Assembly (NCBI GenBank): GCA_025358645.1
Contig: JANYIW010000192.1
Location: 1 to 47,822 of the forward strand
Direction: 5' to 3'
DNA length: 47,822 nt
Origin: Bacteroidales bacterium
GTDB taxonomy: Bacteria; Bacteroidota; Bacteroidia; Bacteroidales; VadinHA17
Part shown: positions 34,820 to 43,302 of the stretch, piece after piece
How positions within the stretch are numbered: position 1 is the first letter of the stretch
Layout: each line of letters opens with the position of its first letter
Notes under the pieces: generated by a model
What the model was told of the DNA's origin: nothing
Databases searched by the model: none
Seen by the model: only the letters and a program-made list of their open reading frames with translations
Position numbers and translations under genes: made by a program

Positions 34820-36985
34820 CTACTTTCCGAAAAAATTCTTTAACCAAAAGTTATTTGCTTCATTTTTTGAATGTGTAGCTTTTGCCCCTCCCCATCCATG
34901 ACGACCACCCGGATATAACATGAACTGGAAAACTTTACCTTCATCCTCCAGTCTTGAAATAAGGTATATTGAATTCTGTATATGAACATTGTCATCCATA
35001 TCTCCATGCGTCATGTACAGATTACCCTTATAATTTTTAGCAAAAGTAAGACTGGAAGCATCTTTATAACCCTCAGGATTTTCCTGTGGGGTATCCATAT
35101 AACGTTCGGTATAAACATCATCATAAAGACGCCAGTCAGTCACAGATGAACCGGCAAAACCATGTGTCCAGTAATCAGCGCCTTTTGTCAAAGCAAGGCA
35201 GGTCATATAACCACCATACGAACTTCCTGTAATACCTATCCGGGTCGTGTCAACAAATGACTTTGAATGTAACCATTTTACAGCATCTTCATAATCAAGT
35301 ATTTCCCATTTACCGAGAGAACGATACAAATAATCAAGTCCCTTTTTCCCAAACTGACCGGAACCACGGTGATCTACAGTAAATGTTATTATTCCGTTCT
35401 GTGAATTCCATGAAGGGTTATTTCCGGGCCATCTGTTACTGACATTTTTGAAATCAGGACCTCCGTAAATTGCAAAAATTACCGGGTACTTTTTTAAAGC
35501 ATCAAAATTTACAGGATAAGTTATTATTGCCGGCATATTGAAAAGTCCATCAGATGTTATAATCTTAACCATCTCCGGTTTTGAATTCTTTGCAGGATCA
35601 TAAACCGGCTGATCAAATTTAAAAATCTCTTTCAAAAGCTTCCCACTTTTATTGTAAGAAATAATAGAACCTGTACTTGTTATACTGTTCCATGTATCGA
35701 TAAAGTAAGTTCCTCCGGGTGAAATGCTTACATTATGAGTCCCCTCACCTTTAGTTATCTGTAAAAGATTTTTGCCATCAAGCCCTACCCTGAAGGAATG
35801 TATGTCAGTTGATTCTGGTCCTGTTGCTGAAAAATAAATCACTTTCTGCTTCTCATCAACCCTGTCGATACTGGTTACCCTGAAATTGAAATCTGTAAGC
35901 CTGGCAATAAGTTTTCCATCCCAGGCATAATAATAAAGGTTCTCCCAGTCATTCCTGTAGCTTCTGACAATAAAACCGGAACCGTTTTTCATAGTATAAA
36001 TATCTTCATAGAAATCAACCCAGGTCTTCCTGTTATCGTTATAAATCTGGGTATAATCACCGGTTGATGGGTCTGCCAGTATTATTTTTATAACATTCTG
36101 ATCACGATTAACTATCTGTATAGCAAGACTTTTGTTGTTAGGAGTCCAGAATGGCCATGCAATATACTGGTCAACATTATAATCAGTTTTCACCCACGTA
36201 GTTTTTGCAGTTGACACATCGGCAATACCCATTTTTACTTTTGGGTTTGGATCGCCTGGTTTGGGATAAGGTGTAGCCTCAATAAGACCGTGAATACCAT
36301 CCGGCTCATCTAATCTGTTCAACGTAAAAACAGGGACATCAGTTTCATCAGTTCTCAGGTAGGCTATCTTATTTCCGTCTGGTGACCACCAGAATGCTGC
36401 ATACCGGCTGGCACGACCAAGTATCTCTTCCATGTAAACCCATGAGGAATAACCATTATATATCTTTACTGAAGCATCAGATGTAAGCCTGATCTCCTTA
36501 CCTTTAACCAGATCATATACATAGAGATCCTTGTTTTTTGTATAAGCTATTTTTTTACTGTCGGGTGAAAATCGGGTATTTACTTCTGGGACATTATCGT
36601 TGGTTAATCTTTTCAATTCCTTATCTCCTGCAGTGAAAAAGAACAGATCGTTTTCTTTGATGATGACGACACTCTTCATATCAGGACTAAGCACATCGGT
36701 CATTGTCAGGGTTATTCCCACAGGAAGAGTCTGTCCCAAAATCTCTCTTTCTGATTTGGCAGGAGGCATGACAACACTTTTCCCGGTTTTTATATCAACA
36801 CTCTGAATAACAAGATTTTTATCCTGATTAAAGTTTCGTATCAAATAGTGTGTATCATCCGTCCATCCCGTTATGGCTACCTCATTACCACCGCGTTGAG
36901 GCATTTGTGCATTAGTCCTGATTCCCGGCATTAAGACTGATAACAACAGGCAAATTAAAATCTGAAGAATGGGCAATCTTCTCAT
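34820..36985 (-). CDS. Exported dipeptidyl peptidase IV-like serine peptidase (S9B)
   Basis: A 721-residue protein: signal peptide (LPILQILICLLLSVLMPGIRTNAQ), an N-terminal beta-propeller to about residue 450 and a C-terminal alpha/beta hydrolase. The catalytic triad is S589 in TGSSYGGYM, D664 in HGDMDDNVH and H696 in GGRHGWGG; the spacing agrees with human DPP4 (630, 708, 740). It would remove dipeptides from proline-containing peptides in the periplasm, as in peptide-fermenting Bacteroidota. A TATTTTTG box on the minus strand lies 41 bases upstream of the ATG. The gene stands alone. Confidence 0.95.
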   Translation of the reverse strand: MRRLPILQILICLLLSVLMPGIRTNAQMPQRGGNEVAITGWTDDTHYLIRNFNQDKNLVIQSVDIKTGKSVVMPPAKSEREILGQTLPVGITLTMTDVLSPDMKSVVIIKENDLFFFTAGDKELKRLTNDNVPEVNTRFSPDSKKIAYTKNKDLYVYDLVKGKEIRLTSDASVKIYNGYSSWVYMEEILGRASRYAAFWWSPDGNKIAYLRTDETDVPVFTLNRLDEPDGIHGLIEATPYPKPGDPNPKVKMGIADVSTAKTTWVKTDYNVDQYIAWPFWTPNNKSLAIQIVNRDQNVIKIILADPSTGDYTQIYNDNRKTWVDFYEDIYTMKNGSGFIVRSYRNDWENLYYYAWDGKLIARLTDFNFRVTSIDRVDEKQKVIYFSATGPESTDIHSFRVGLDGKNLLQITKGEGTHNVSISPGGTYFIDTWNSITSTGSIISYNKSGKLLKEIFKFDQPVYDPAKNSKPEMVKIITSDGLFNMPAIITYPVNFDALKKYPVIFAIYGGPDFKNVSNRWPGNNPSWNSQNGIITFTVDHRGSGQFGKKGLDYLYRSLGKWEILDYEDAVKWLHSKSFVDTTRIGITGSSYGGYMTCLALTKGADYWTHGFAGSSVTDWRLYDDVYTERYMDTPQENPEGYKDASSLTFAKNYKGNLYMTHGDMDDNVHIQNSIYLISRLEDEGKVFQFMLYPGGRHGWGGAKATHSKNEANNFWLKNFFGK

Positions 36986-37026
36986 GATTAATAGAAATTA
37001 AATGTGAATATTCATAAACAGAAAAA

Positions 37027-37034
37027 CAAAAATA
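37027..37034 (-). promoter_or_regulatory. Candidate -7 box (TATTTTTG) of the DPP4-like gene
   Basis: Exact TAnnTTTG match on the minus strand, 41 bases before the ATG at 36985. Confidence 0.45.
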
Positions 37035-37101
37035 GGAATTTTTAATATGAAATCACCCCGAATGCTCAATATCACAAACCCTGAAATTGACAAACTTTTA
37101 G

Positions 37102-37109
37102 TATTTTTG
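37102..37109 (+). promoter_or_regulatory. Candidate -7 box (TATTTTTG) of the acyltransferase gene
   Basis: Exact TAnnTTTG match, 9 bases before the ATG at 37119, so the transcript would have almost no leader. It is divergent from the box at 37027-37034. Confidence 0.45.
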
Positions 37110-37118
37110 CACAATTAA

Positions 37119-38429
37119 ATGAAGGGAAAGGGAATCGATACTAAATCCATTCAGGAGATTGGGTGGTTAAAGCTTGATAATGCAGCTAAGCTGTTCCCGG
37201 CTATAATGTCAGGAGAGTTAACGGCAGTGTTCAGGATTACTGTATTTCTCAAAAAACCGGTTAAGTTTTCAGCAATTAAAGAAGCAGTTGAGATCACCTC
37301 AAAACGATTTCCGTATTTCAGTGTATCGCTTGGGAGCGGATTATTTTGGCATTATCTCGAATATAATTATCAGTTTCCACGCATTCAGACAGAGGAAAAA
37401 ATTCCCTGTACTGCTTTTGCTGCAGGGAGAAGCAATGAACCACTATACCGTATCCTTGTTAAAGAAAACAGGATTTCTGTTGAGTTTTTTCACATCCTTA
37501 CCGATGGTGGTGGTGCCTTTGAATATCTTAAGTCACTCTTATTTACATATTTCAGATTAACCGGTAACCTGATAACATCCACGGAAGGAATTATTTCGCC
37601 TGAGAGCATAATTACTGATGATGAGATGGAAGATGGATACAAAAGGTTTTTCAGGAGGAAAATACCGCCTCCCGGCAAGCTTACAAAAGCATGGCATCTC
37701 CCTTTCAGACTGAATGAAAAACCGCGTTTGAAAATCACCCGTTCGGAAATTGCTCTTGATAAGCTTCTTGAGATTGCCCGGAGGCATAACGTAACCATAA
37801 CAGAATATATAGTTTCTGTTTATTTGCATTCACTTCAGATGATATATCTGGAAGAGAAAGAAAAGGTAAAAAAACAAAAAAGAGGGGTCCTGCGTATAGA
37901 AGTCCCTGTTAACATGAGGAAGAAATTACCAAGTAAAACCATGCGTAATTTTTCGCTCTTTGTACTTCCCGAAATTGATCTGAGACTGGGAGTATACACG
38001 TTTGAGGAGATCCTTAAGATTGTTAATTATCAGTTGCAAACCGGAGCTGATGTCAAACAGATTGGCCGGTTTTTATCACAAAATGTAGGCCATGAAAAAA
38101 GTCCATTTATAAGGTTTTTGCCACTTTTTATAAAATCAATGGCCATCTCGGCTGTTTACAGAAGACTTGGATCAACTCAATGTTCAGGAATTATGACAAA
38201 TCTTGGATGTGTAAAATTGCCAGCGGAGATGGAAGCGCTTATCGATTCGTTTGAACTTGTACCAACCCCTCCAAACACTCATGTAAAGATCTGTGCAGCT
38301 ATGGTGACTTTCAGGAATAAGCTACGGCTGACTTTTTGTAATATTTCAGGTTCTTCCAGCTTTGAAATGCATTTCTTAAGACATCTCATAGAATCGGGAA
38401 TACCTGTTAAGGTGTTGAATAATAAGTAA
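37119..38429 (+). CDS. Condensation/acyltransferase-like protein (alcohol acetyltransferase type)
   Basis: A 436-residue protein of the chloramphenicol-acetyltransferase-like fold. The active-site HxxxDG motif is in FFHILTDGGGAFEYL (H125, D129, G130). The later LRIEVPVNMRKKLPSKTMRNF part matches the VPVNLR region of condensation domains. The family includes alcohol acetyltransferases and polyketide-associated acyltransferases; the acyl donor and acceptor cannot be read. The gene ends 11 bases ahead of a zinc-ribbon membrane protein, an arrangement I have seen in many anaerobes and which suggests a common membrane-lipid or ester role (inference). Confidence 0.72.
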   Translation: MKGKGIDTKSIQEIGWLKLDNAAKLFPAIMSGELTAVFRITVFLKKPVKFSAIKEAVEITSKRFPYFSVSLGSGLFWHYLEYNYQFPRIQTEEKIPCTAFAAGRSNEPLYRILVKENRISVEFFHILTDGGGAFEYLKSLLFTYFRLTGNLITSTEGIISPESIITDDEMEDGYKRFFRRKIPPPGKLTKAWHLPFRLNEKPRLKITRSEIALDKLLEIARRHNVTITEYIVSVYLHSLQMIYLEEKEKVKKQKRGVLRIEVPVNMRKKLPSKTMRNFSLFVLPEIDLRLGVYTFEEILKIVNYQLQTGADVKQIGRFLSQNVGHEKSPFIRFLPLFIKSMAISAVYRRLGSTQCSGIMTNLGCVKLPAEMEALIDSFELVPTPPNTHVKICAAMVTFRNKLRLTFCNISGSSSFEMHFLRHLIESGIPVKVLNNK

Positions 38430-38440
38430 ATATACATATT

Positions 38441-39145
38441 ATGAGTTATTGTACAAACTGCGGAGTAGAACTTGATGAAGGTTTAATCTCCTGTCCTCTT
38501 TGCGGATTTACCTCTGGCAAGAAGGACAATACTGAAATCAGAGATCAGTCAGAACATTATCCCTCTGATATTATACTTCTTTATAAAAAAGAATCAAGAA
38601 AACACATTTGGGAACTATCCGGAGTAATCTCTTTTTCGGGGATAGCCGTTTGCACTATTGTAGATCTGGTTATTCATAAAAGTCTCTCATGGTCACTTTT
38701 TGCTGACACATCAATCATGGCATCGTGGATTTGGCTCACTCTGATTTTACTCGCTTTCAGAAAATATTTCATTATTGTTCCGGGCCTGTTGATTACCTTA
38801 CTCACTACCCTGTTTTTATTCGATCTCTTCAACCCCCCGGTTAACTGGTTTTATAGACTCGGTCTGCCCATAACAATTGCGCTTTTTATTTCTATAACTA
38901 TAATTATTTTACTTTGGAAAGTAGCTCATTTTAAAGGATTTAATATTCTTGCCATCGCATTTTTAGTACTTTCGGGATTTTGCATTGTCTCTGAAGTCTT
39001 TATAGATAAATATCTCTTTAACAAAATTGATATACGATGGTCTGCAATAGTTGCAGTTTCAATTCTCCCAATCGCACTTGTCCTACTCTTTGTGCATTAC
39101 AGGATGAAAAAGGGGAAGCGACTGGATAGCTACTTTCATGTATAG
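38441..39145 (+). CDS. Zinc-ribbon multi-pass membrane protein (DUF6320-like)
   Basis: A 234-residue protein. The first 25 residues are a zinc ribbon: C4 and C7 in CTNCG and C18 and C21 in CPLCG. Then come about six hydrophobic segments and a short basic C-terminus (MKKGKRLDSYFHV). It resembles DUF6320 proteins that sit next to condensation-type acyltransferases. The function is unknown. Spacing (11 bases) suggests an operon with the preceding gene. Confidence 0.72.
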   Translation: MSYCTNCGVELDEGLISCPLCGFTSGKKDNTEIRDQSEHYPSDIILLYKKESRKHIWELSGVISFSGIAVCTIVDLVIHKSLSWSLFADTSIMASWIWLTLILLAFRKYFIIVPGLLITLLTTLFLFDLFNPPVNWFYRLGLPITIALFISITIIILLWKVAHFKGFNILAIAFLVLSGFCIVSEVFIDKYLFNKIDIRWSAIVAVSILPIALVLLFVHYRMKKGKRLDSYFHV

Positions 39146-39180
39146 TGTAATCTGTTCACCCACGCCCATCTTTACTTTTC

Positions 39181-39252
39181 TGTGCCTTGTGCATTTTAGT
39201 TTCGCGTTTCGCGTTTATCGAAGCCCTGTGCCCTGAGCTCTGCGCCCTGTGC
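39181..39252 (+). repeat. Cluster of degenerate heptamer repeats
   Basis: The stretch contains TGTGCCT/TGTGCAT, two copies of TTTCGCG, and GCCCTGT, GCCCTGA, GCTCTGC, GCCCTGT, all in 7-base steps. GCCCTGT is the reverse complement of the CACAGGG unit between gltB and gltD, read in a shifted phase. It lies between the zinc-ribbon gene and the hydrogenase operon. Confidence 0.7.
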
Positions 39253-39338
39253 ATCCCATTATGTACTAATTCATTATTTAGAACTATTTTAAACTTCTGT
39301 TATTTTATTAACAATGTTAATTTTATAACAATAATTGT

Positions 39339-39346
39339 TACCTTTG
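39339..39346 (+). promoter_or_regulatory. Candidate promoter of the hydrogenase operon (TACCTTTG)
   Basis: Exact TAnnTTTG match about 76 bases before the first DRTGG gene, in an AT-rich stretch. It is the only exact box upstream of the operon that I found. Confidence 0.5.
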
Positions 39347-39421
39347 CATCATGAAAATTGAGTTAAAGAGTACTTTTTTTGCTACTTAACCTCAATAAAT
39401 CAAGAGATTACAATTATTCAA

Positions 39422-39766
39422 ATGACAATCAAAGAAATAGCTGAGATAATAGACGGAAAAGTGATTTGCTGTGAAGAGAAACTTTCTACTTATGTGGAGT
39501 ATGCTTTTTCCTCCGATCTCATGAGTGATGTACTTACAGTTGAAAAAGAAAACCTTGTTTTAATAACAGGTCTGGCAAATCTGCAGACAATCAGAACCTC
39601 CGAGATGTCCGACATAACATGTATAATCTTCGCACGCGATAAAAAGATTGGCGAAGAGATGGTTTCTCTGGCTAAAGAAAACAATATGATTCTTGTGGAA
39701 AGCCCCCACTCTGTCTTTCATATTTCAGGAGAATTATATAAAGCCGGTATTAAATCAATCTACTAG
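39422..39766 (+). CDS. DRTGG-domain protein (first copy)
   Basis: A 114-residue stand-alone DRTGG-type domain. MTIKEIAEIIDGKVICCEE and then AFSSDLMSDVLTV are its characteristic start, and the C-terminus VESPHSVFHISGELYKAGI matches the second copy (FNITGRLFELL). The DRTGG domain is found next to CBS domains and phosphotransacetylases as a possible ligand-binding regulator; its own function is not known. It is the first gene of a regulatory set of six preceding the hydrogenase genes and is 3 bases ahead of the ATPase gene. Confidence 0.82.
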   Translation: MTIKEIAEIIDGKVICCEEKLSTYVEYAFSSDLMSDVLTVEKENLVLITGLANLQTIRTSEMSDITCIIFARDKKIGEEMVSLAKENNMILVESPHSVFHISGELYKAGIKSIY

Positions 39767-39769
39767 ATA

Positions 39770-40192
39770 ATGCAAGTCAGGCATAAAATATCGGGAGGTG
39801 ATTTTGCCAGAGCGGGGAATGTCGCAAGTGCAGTCAAAAAAATTCTTCGTCAGCTGAATATTGAACATTCAGTCTCAAAAAGGATTGTCATTGCTCTTTA
39901 CGAAGGGGAAGTAAATGTAGTAGCTCATGCTTATTCCGGAGTTATTGAAGTTGATATAGATGAGGAGAAAATTGAAACAAAAATAACCGATAAAGGTCCT
40001 GGAATACTTGATATAGAGCAGGCTATGGAAGAAGGTTTTTCAACAGCCACACCCCAGGTAAGAGAGATGGGTTTTGGTGCGGGTATGGGACTGGCAAATA
40101 TGAAAAAGAACAGCGACTCTATGAAGATATCAAGTATACCGGGTGAAGGAACAATAGTGGAACTAGTAACTTATCTTAAGCCACATGCATGA
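39770..40192 (+). CDS. RsbW/SpoIIAB-like serine kinase (anti-sigma factor type)
   Basis: A 140-residue HATPase_c protein. The N box EGEVNVVAHAYSG (about residues 45-57), DKGPGIL and GFGAGMGLANMKKNSD are intact. It resembles the anti-sigma/serine kinases RsbW and SpoIIAB, which phosphorylate a partner protein on serine. No STAS antagonist or sigma factor is seen in the window; the DRTGG proteins or the sensory protein are possible partners (inference). The stop overlaps the start of the HydS gene by 8 bases, so they are translationally coupled. Confidence 0.85.
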   Translation: MQVRHKISGGDFARAGNVASAVKKILRQLNIEHSVSKRIVIALYEGEVNVVAHAYSGVIEVDIDEEKIETKITDKGPGILDIEQAMEEGFSTATPQVREMGFGAGMGLANMKKNSDSMKISSIPGEGTIVELVTYLKPHA

Positions 40193-41573
40193 TAAAAATC
40201 AAAATAGAGATTTTCATCATGCATTGACCGTACACAATGATCTTTGTATCGGGTGTACTCATTGTATGACTGTCTGCCCTACCCAGGCAATCAGGGTAAG
40301 AAATGGCAAAGCAATCATTACTGCAAATCGCTGTGTCGATTGCGGGGAATGTTACAAAGCCTGCCCTGTCTCTGCAATAGTCGTTGAGCAGGACGACCTT
40401 GAAATGATCTTTAAATTTCCGGTAAGAGTGATCCTGATCCCAAGTGTACTAATTGGGCAGTTTCCTAAGAAGATAATGACTTCGAGCATTTACAATGCTT
40501 TAAAAGAAATAGGGTTTACTCATATTTATGAGGTTGAAAATACTGTGGATATGGTTCTTGAAGCCGGTAGGCAATACATGCACGAGCAGAAGGAACGACC
40601 CATGATCTCATCCTACTGCCCGGCTATAGTAAGACTCATTCAGGTAAAGTATCCGTCGCTTATCGGCAATATTATGAAGGTCAACCCTCCTATTGATATG
40701 TCGGCAATGTATTACAGGGAGAAATTGAAAATGAGCGGAATCCCAGAAGATCAGATCGGGTTATTTTATGCCACTCCCTGTGCTGCAAAAATTGCTGCCG
40801 TAAAAAGCCCTGTGGGCGAAATTGAATCAGCCGTTACCGGAGTCATTAACATAAATTTTCTTTATAACAGGATATTAAAATTCCTGCAGAGGAAATACAC
40901 AGAATCAAAACCACCTGAGACAGACGATCTCTTAAGTTCAAGAGGAATACTCTGGAGCCTTACACGCGGTGAGGTAATCCATTCTAACGGACGCGCTCTG
41001 GCAATTGATGGGATAAAAAATGTTAATGAATTTCTTGAAAATATTGAAAATGAAAAGCTTGACCAAATTGACTTTTTGGAACTAAGAGCCTGTGACGAGA
41101 GTTGTGCGGGAGGAATACTTATAAGCGGGAATAGATTTCTTACCGTTGAGCGGCTTAAGAATAGGGCTGAAGAGTATAAGGCAAGGGAAGATGACAAGAA
41201 TAGAAAACTTACAGATGGATTCCTGAATATAAATGAACATGGATTTCTTGGGGATATCGGACCCAGACCAATGGCAAAACTTGATGAAGATTTTTCTGCA
41301 GCCCTAAAAAAGTTGGAGAGACAACGTCGTATAATGTGTTTTCTACCTGGGTTCGACTGTGGAGGATGCGGAGCACCTGACTGTCAGACATTATCAGAAG
41401 ATATCGTCCAGGGAAATGGTCAGATATCGCAATGCATTTTCATGCAGCACCAGATGATAAAACAAAACGTGCTAAGCCAGAGTCAGGCTGTCAGGATAAC
41501 AGATAAAATATGGGGAGAGGGTAGATTAGAAAAAAACTGTAACAAATTAGGCGCTGAAGATGAAAATAACTGA
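40185..41573 (+). CDS. Sensory [FeFe] hydrogenase-like protein (HydS type)
   Basis: A 462-residue iron-sulfur protein. Two 4Fe-4S sites lie at C21, C24, C27, C31 and C50, C53, C56, C60. The hydrogenase-like domain keeps all four H-cluster ligands: C145 (SYCP), C199 (TPCAAK) and C303/C307 (ACDESCAGG). The proton-transfer cysteine of catalytic enzymes is Y144 here and MPC is TPC. A further Fe-S motif is near the end, C392, C395 and C400 in DCGGCGAPDCQ. There is no PAS domain, unlike some HydS proteins. These changes point to an H2- or redox-sensing protein with weak or no turnover. It overlaps both neighbours. Confidence 0.9.
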   Translation: MHDKNQNRDFHHALTVHNDLCIGCTHCMTVCPTQAIRVRNGKAIITANRCVDCGECYKACPVSAIVVEQDDLEMIFKFPVRVILIPSVLIGQFPKKIMTSSIYNALKEIGFTHIYEVENTVDMVLEAGRQYMHEQKERPMISSYCPAIVRLIQVKYPSLIGNIMKVNPPIDMSAMYYREKLKMSGIPEDQIGLFYATPCAAKIAAVKSPVGEIESAVTGVININFLYNRILKFLQRKYTESKPPETDDLLSSRGILWSLTRGEVIHSNGRALAIDGIKNVNEFLENIENEKLDQIDFLELRACDESCAGGILISGNRFLTVERLKNRAEEYKAREDDKNRKLTDGFLNINEHGFLGDIGPRPMAKLDEDFSAALKKLERQRRIMCFLPGFDCGGCGAPDCQTLSEDIVQGNGQISQCIFMQHQMIKQNVLSQSQAVRITDKIWGEGRLEKNCNKLGAEDENN

Positions 41574-41898
41574 TATTTTAACAGAGTTAGATCTTAAAAT
41601 TATATCAGGCCATAAGGGTCTGTCAAATGAGATCACAGGCGGTTATGTCTCAGATCTCCTGAGCGATGTTATTGGCAATGCAAAAGAGGGGCAGGTATGG
41701 ATAACCCTCCAGACACATCAGAATATTATTGCAGTTGGATCTCTTAAAGATATTTCAGCAATTATTATTGTCAAAGGATTTGTTCCTGAGACAGCTACAA
41801 TTGAAAAGAGTAATATTGAGAATATACCTCTACTGAGTACTGAGCTGGACACTTTCAATATCACCGGACGTTTATTTGAATTATTACAGAAGGAATGA
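41560..41898 (+). CDS. DRTGG-domain protein (second copy)
   Basis: A 112-residue paralogue of the gene at 39422. It begins MKITDILTELDLKIISGHKG with GGYVSDLLSDVIGN, which matches the SSDLMSDVL stretch of the first copy, and ends FNITGRLFELLQKE. Start codon overlaps the HydS gene by 14 bases and the stop overlaps the PHP gene as ATGA. Two copies on either side of the HydS gene suggest that each works with one of the two ATPases or with the PHP protein (inference). Confidence 0.82.
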   Translation: MKITDILTELDLKIISGHKGLSNEITGGYVSDLLSDVIGNAKEGQVWITLQTHQNIIAVGSLKDISAIIIVKGFVPETATIEKSNIENIPLLSTELDTFNITGRLFELLQKE

Positions 41899-42635
41899 AT
41901 TTTTTCAGGGCTGACCTACATATTCATACAGTCCTCTCCCCTTGCGGTGATCTGGAAATGAGCCCGGTAAATATCGTTTCTGAAGCAACCATGAAGGGCC
42001 TGGACATAATCGGAATTACCGATCATAACACTACCCGGCATTGCGAACTGATTAACAAGTTGGCAGCAGAAAAAGGGATTTTTGTAATGCAGGGAGCCGA
42101 AGTCACAACAAAAGAGGAGGTTCACTGCCTCGCGTTCTTTGAAAACACTGATGCACTTAAAAAATTCCAGGAATTTCTCGACCATAACCTGCCAGAGATA
42201 ATGAATGATCCGGCAAAATTCGGATATCAGGTACAGGTTGATGAAAATGACAATGTGGTTTATGAAGAAAAGAAACTGCTTATAAACGCTATCTCAAAAT
42301 CTTTTGAAGAAACGGAAGCTTTTACACATTCAATGAATGGCATTTTTATCCCTGCTCATATCAACAGAAAGAAAAACAGCATCTATAGTCAGTTGGGATT
42401 ACTTCCCGGAAACCTTAATGCTGATGCACTGGAAGTATCCAAAGCAACCACACCGGAACAATTTGCCAGCATCCACCCCGAAATAAATGGTTTTCCTTTA
42501 ATAAGAAATTCTGATGCACATTGGCCCGGGGATATTGGTACAGCATTCACAGTATTTTTTCTTAAAAAGCCCTCCTTTGCAGAAATAAGACTGGCATTAA
42601 AAGGAGATAACGGACGTAAAATAATAGTAGAATGA
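41895..42635 (+). CDS. PHP-domain phosphoesterase
   Basis: A 246-residue PHP protein. Metal residues are visible: RADLHIHTVLSPCGD (H9, H11), GITDHNTTRH, GAEVTTKEE, IPAHINR and RNSDAHWPGDIG. PHP proteins hydrolyse phosphate esters; as a single domain it could dephosphorylate a protein or nucleotide. In this operon it may reverse the serine phosphorylation made by one of the neighbouring kinases, which is an inference from context only. Start and stop are in 4-base overlaps with the neighbours. Confidence 0.88.
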   Translation: MNFFRADLHIHTVLSPCGDLEMSPVNIVSEATMKGLDIIGITDHNTTRHCELINKLAAEKGIFVMQGAEVTTKEEVHCLAFFENTDALKKFQEFLDHNLPEIMNDPAKFGYQVQVDENDNVVYEEKKLLINAISKSFEETEAFTHSMNGIFIPAHINRKKNSIYSQLGLLPGNLNADALEVSKATTPEQFASIHPEINGFPLIRNSDAHWPGDIGTAFTVFFLKKPSFAEIRLALKGDNGRKIIVE

Positions 42636-43213
42636 AAGAATTGGCTCTTAACATATTGGACATAGTTCAGAACTCCATAAAGGCGAAGGCTGATGAAATT
42701 TCAATCGCGATTAATGAATCGGTAACCGATGATCTCTACCAGATTATTATTGAAGATAATGGCACCGGAATACCAGAGGAAATACTTAGAAATGTTACTG
42801 ATCCTTTCGTTACCACACGCACAAAGAGAAAAATGGGTTTAGGTCTGTCACTCTTGAAGTACCATGCTGAACTTACAGGTGGCAGCCTGGCAATAAATTC
42901 TAAGGTTGGGAATGGAACAGAGATAACAGCTACCCTCTCGTATAAACATATTGACAGGCAACCACTCGGAGATATTATTGGCGTATTAGTTGTACTGATG
43001 GCATCAAATCAGAAAATAAATTTTACATACCGCCATAAGACGGGAAAAGGGGAATACAGATTTTCTTCAAAGGAAACTAAGGAATATCTTGAAATTGACA
43101 CTTTATATGACAGAAATTTACTTAAGGAGATAAGTAGTATGATTTATGAAAATCTTAAAGGAATAGAGGCATCAGGGATTGAAGTAAAAGAAAGTTATAA
43201 AACAGTTTTATGA
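42632..43213 (+). CDS. Histidine-kinase-like ATPase
   Basis: A 193-residue protein. The HATPase_c fold has its N box around N14 (DIVQNSIKAKA), then EDNGTGIPEEIL, DPFVTTRTKRKMGLGLSLLK and GTEITATLSYKH. About 80 residues without a known domain follow. It has no dimerisation/phosphoacceptor domain and no transmembrane segment, so it probably uses another protein as substrate or partner. It is the last gene of the regulatory set; 89 bases separate it from the ferredoxin gene. Confidence 0.84.
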   Translation: MKELALNILDIVQNSIKAKADEISIAINESVTDDLYQIIIEDNGTGIPEEILRNVTDPFVTTRTKRKMGLGLSLLKYHAELTGGSLAINSKVGNGTEITATLSYKHIDRQPLGDIIGVLVVLMASNQKINFTYRHKTGKGEYRFSSKETKEYLEIDTLYDRNLLKEISSMIYENLKGIEASGIEVKESYKTVL

Positions 43214-43302
43214 GGCTATAAGAAATAAAATGAATAAATTTAGAAGTGCAAATTTTGTAAAAGAAATGCGACAATTTAAAATTAAACTTAACAAATAAAA
43301 GA

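Noticed and set aside
39351-39389. A 12-codon frame after the hydrogenase promoter as a second leader peptide
   Set aside because: No hairpin or terminator follows it, so there is no attenuator structure as at gltB.
43230-43298. A 22-codon frame between the ATPase gene and the ferredoxin gene
   Set aside because: AT-rich spacer, no ribosome site or promoter, and no structure around it; a chance frame is likely.
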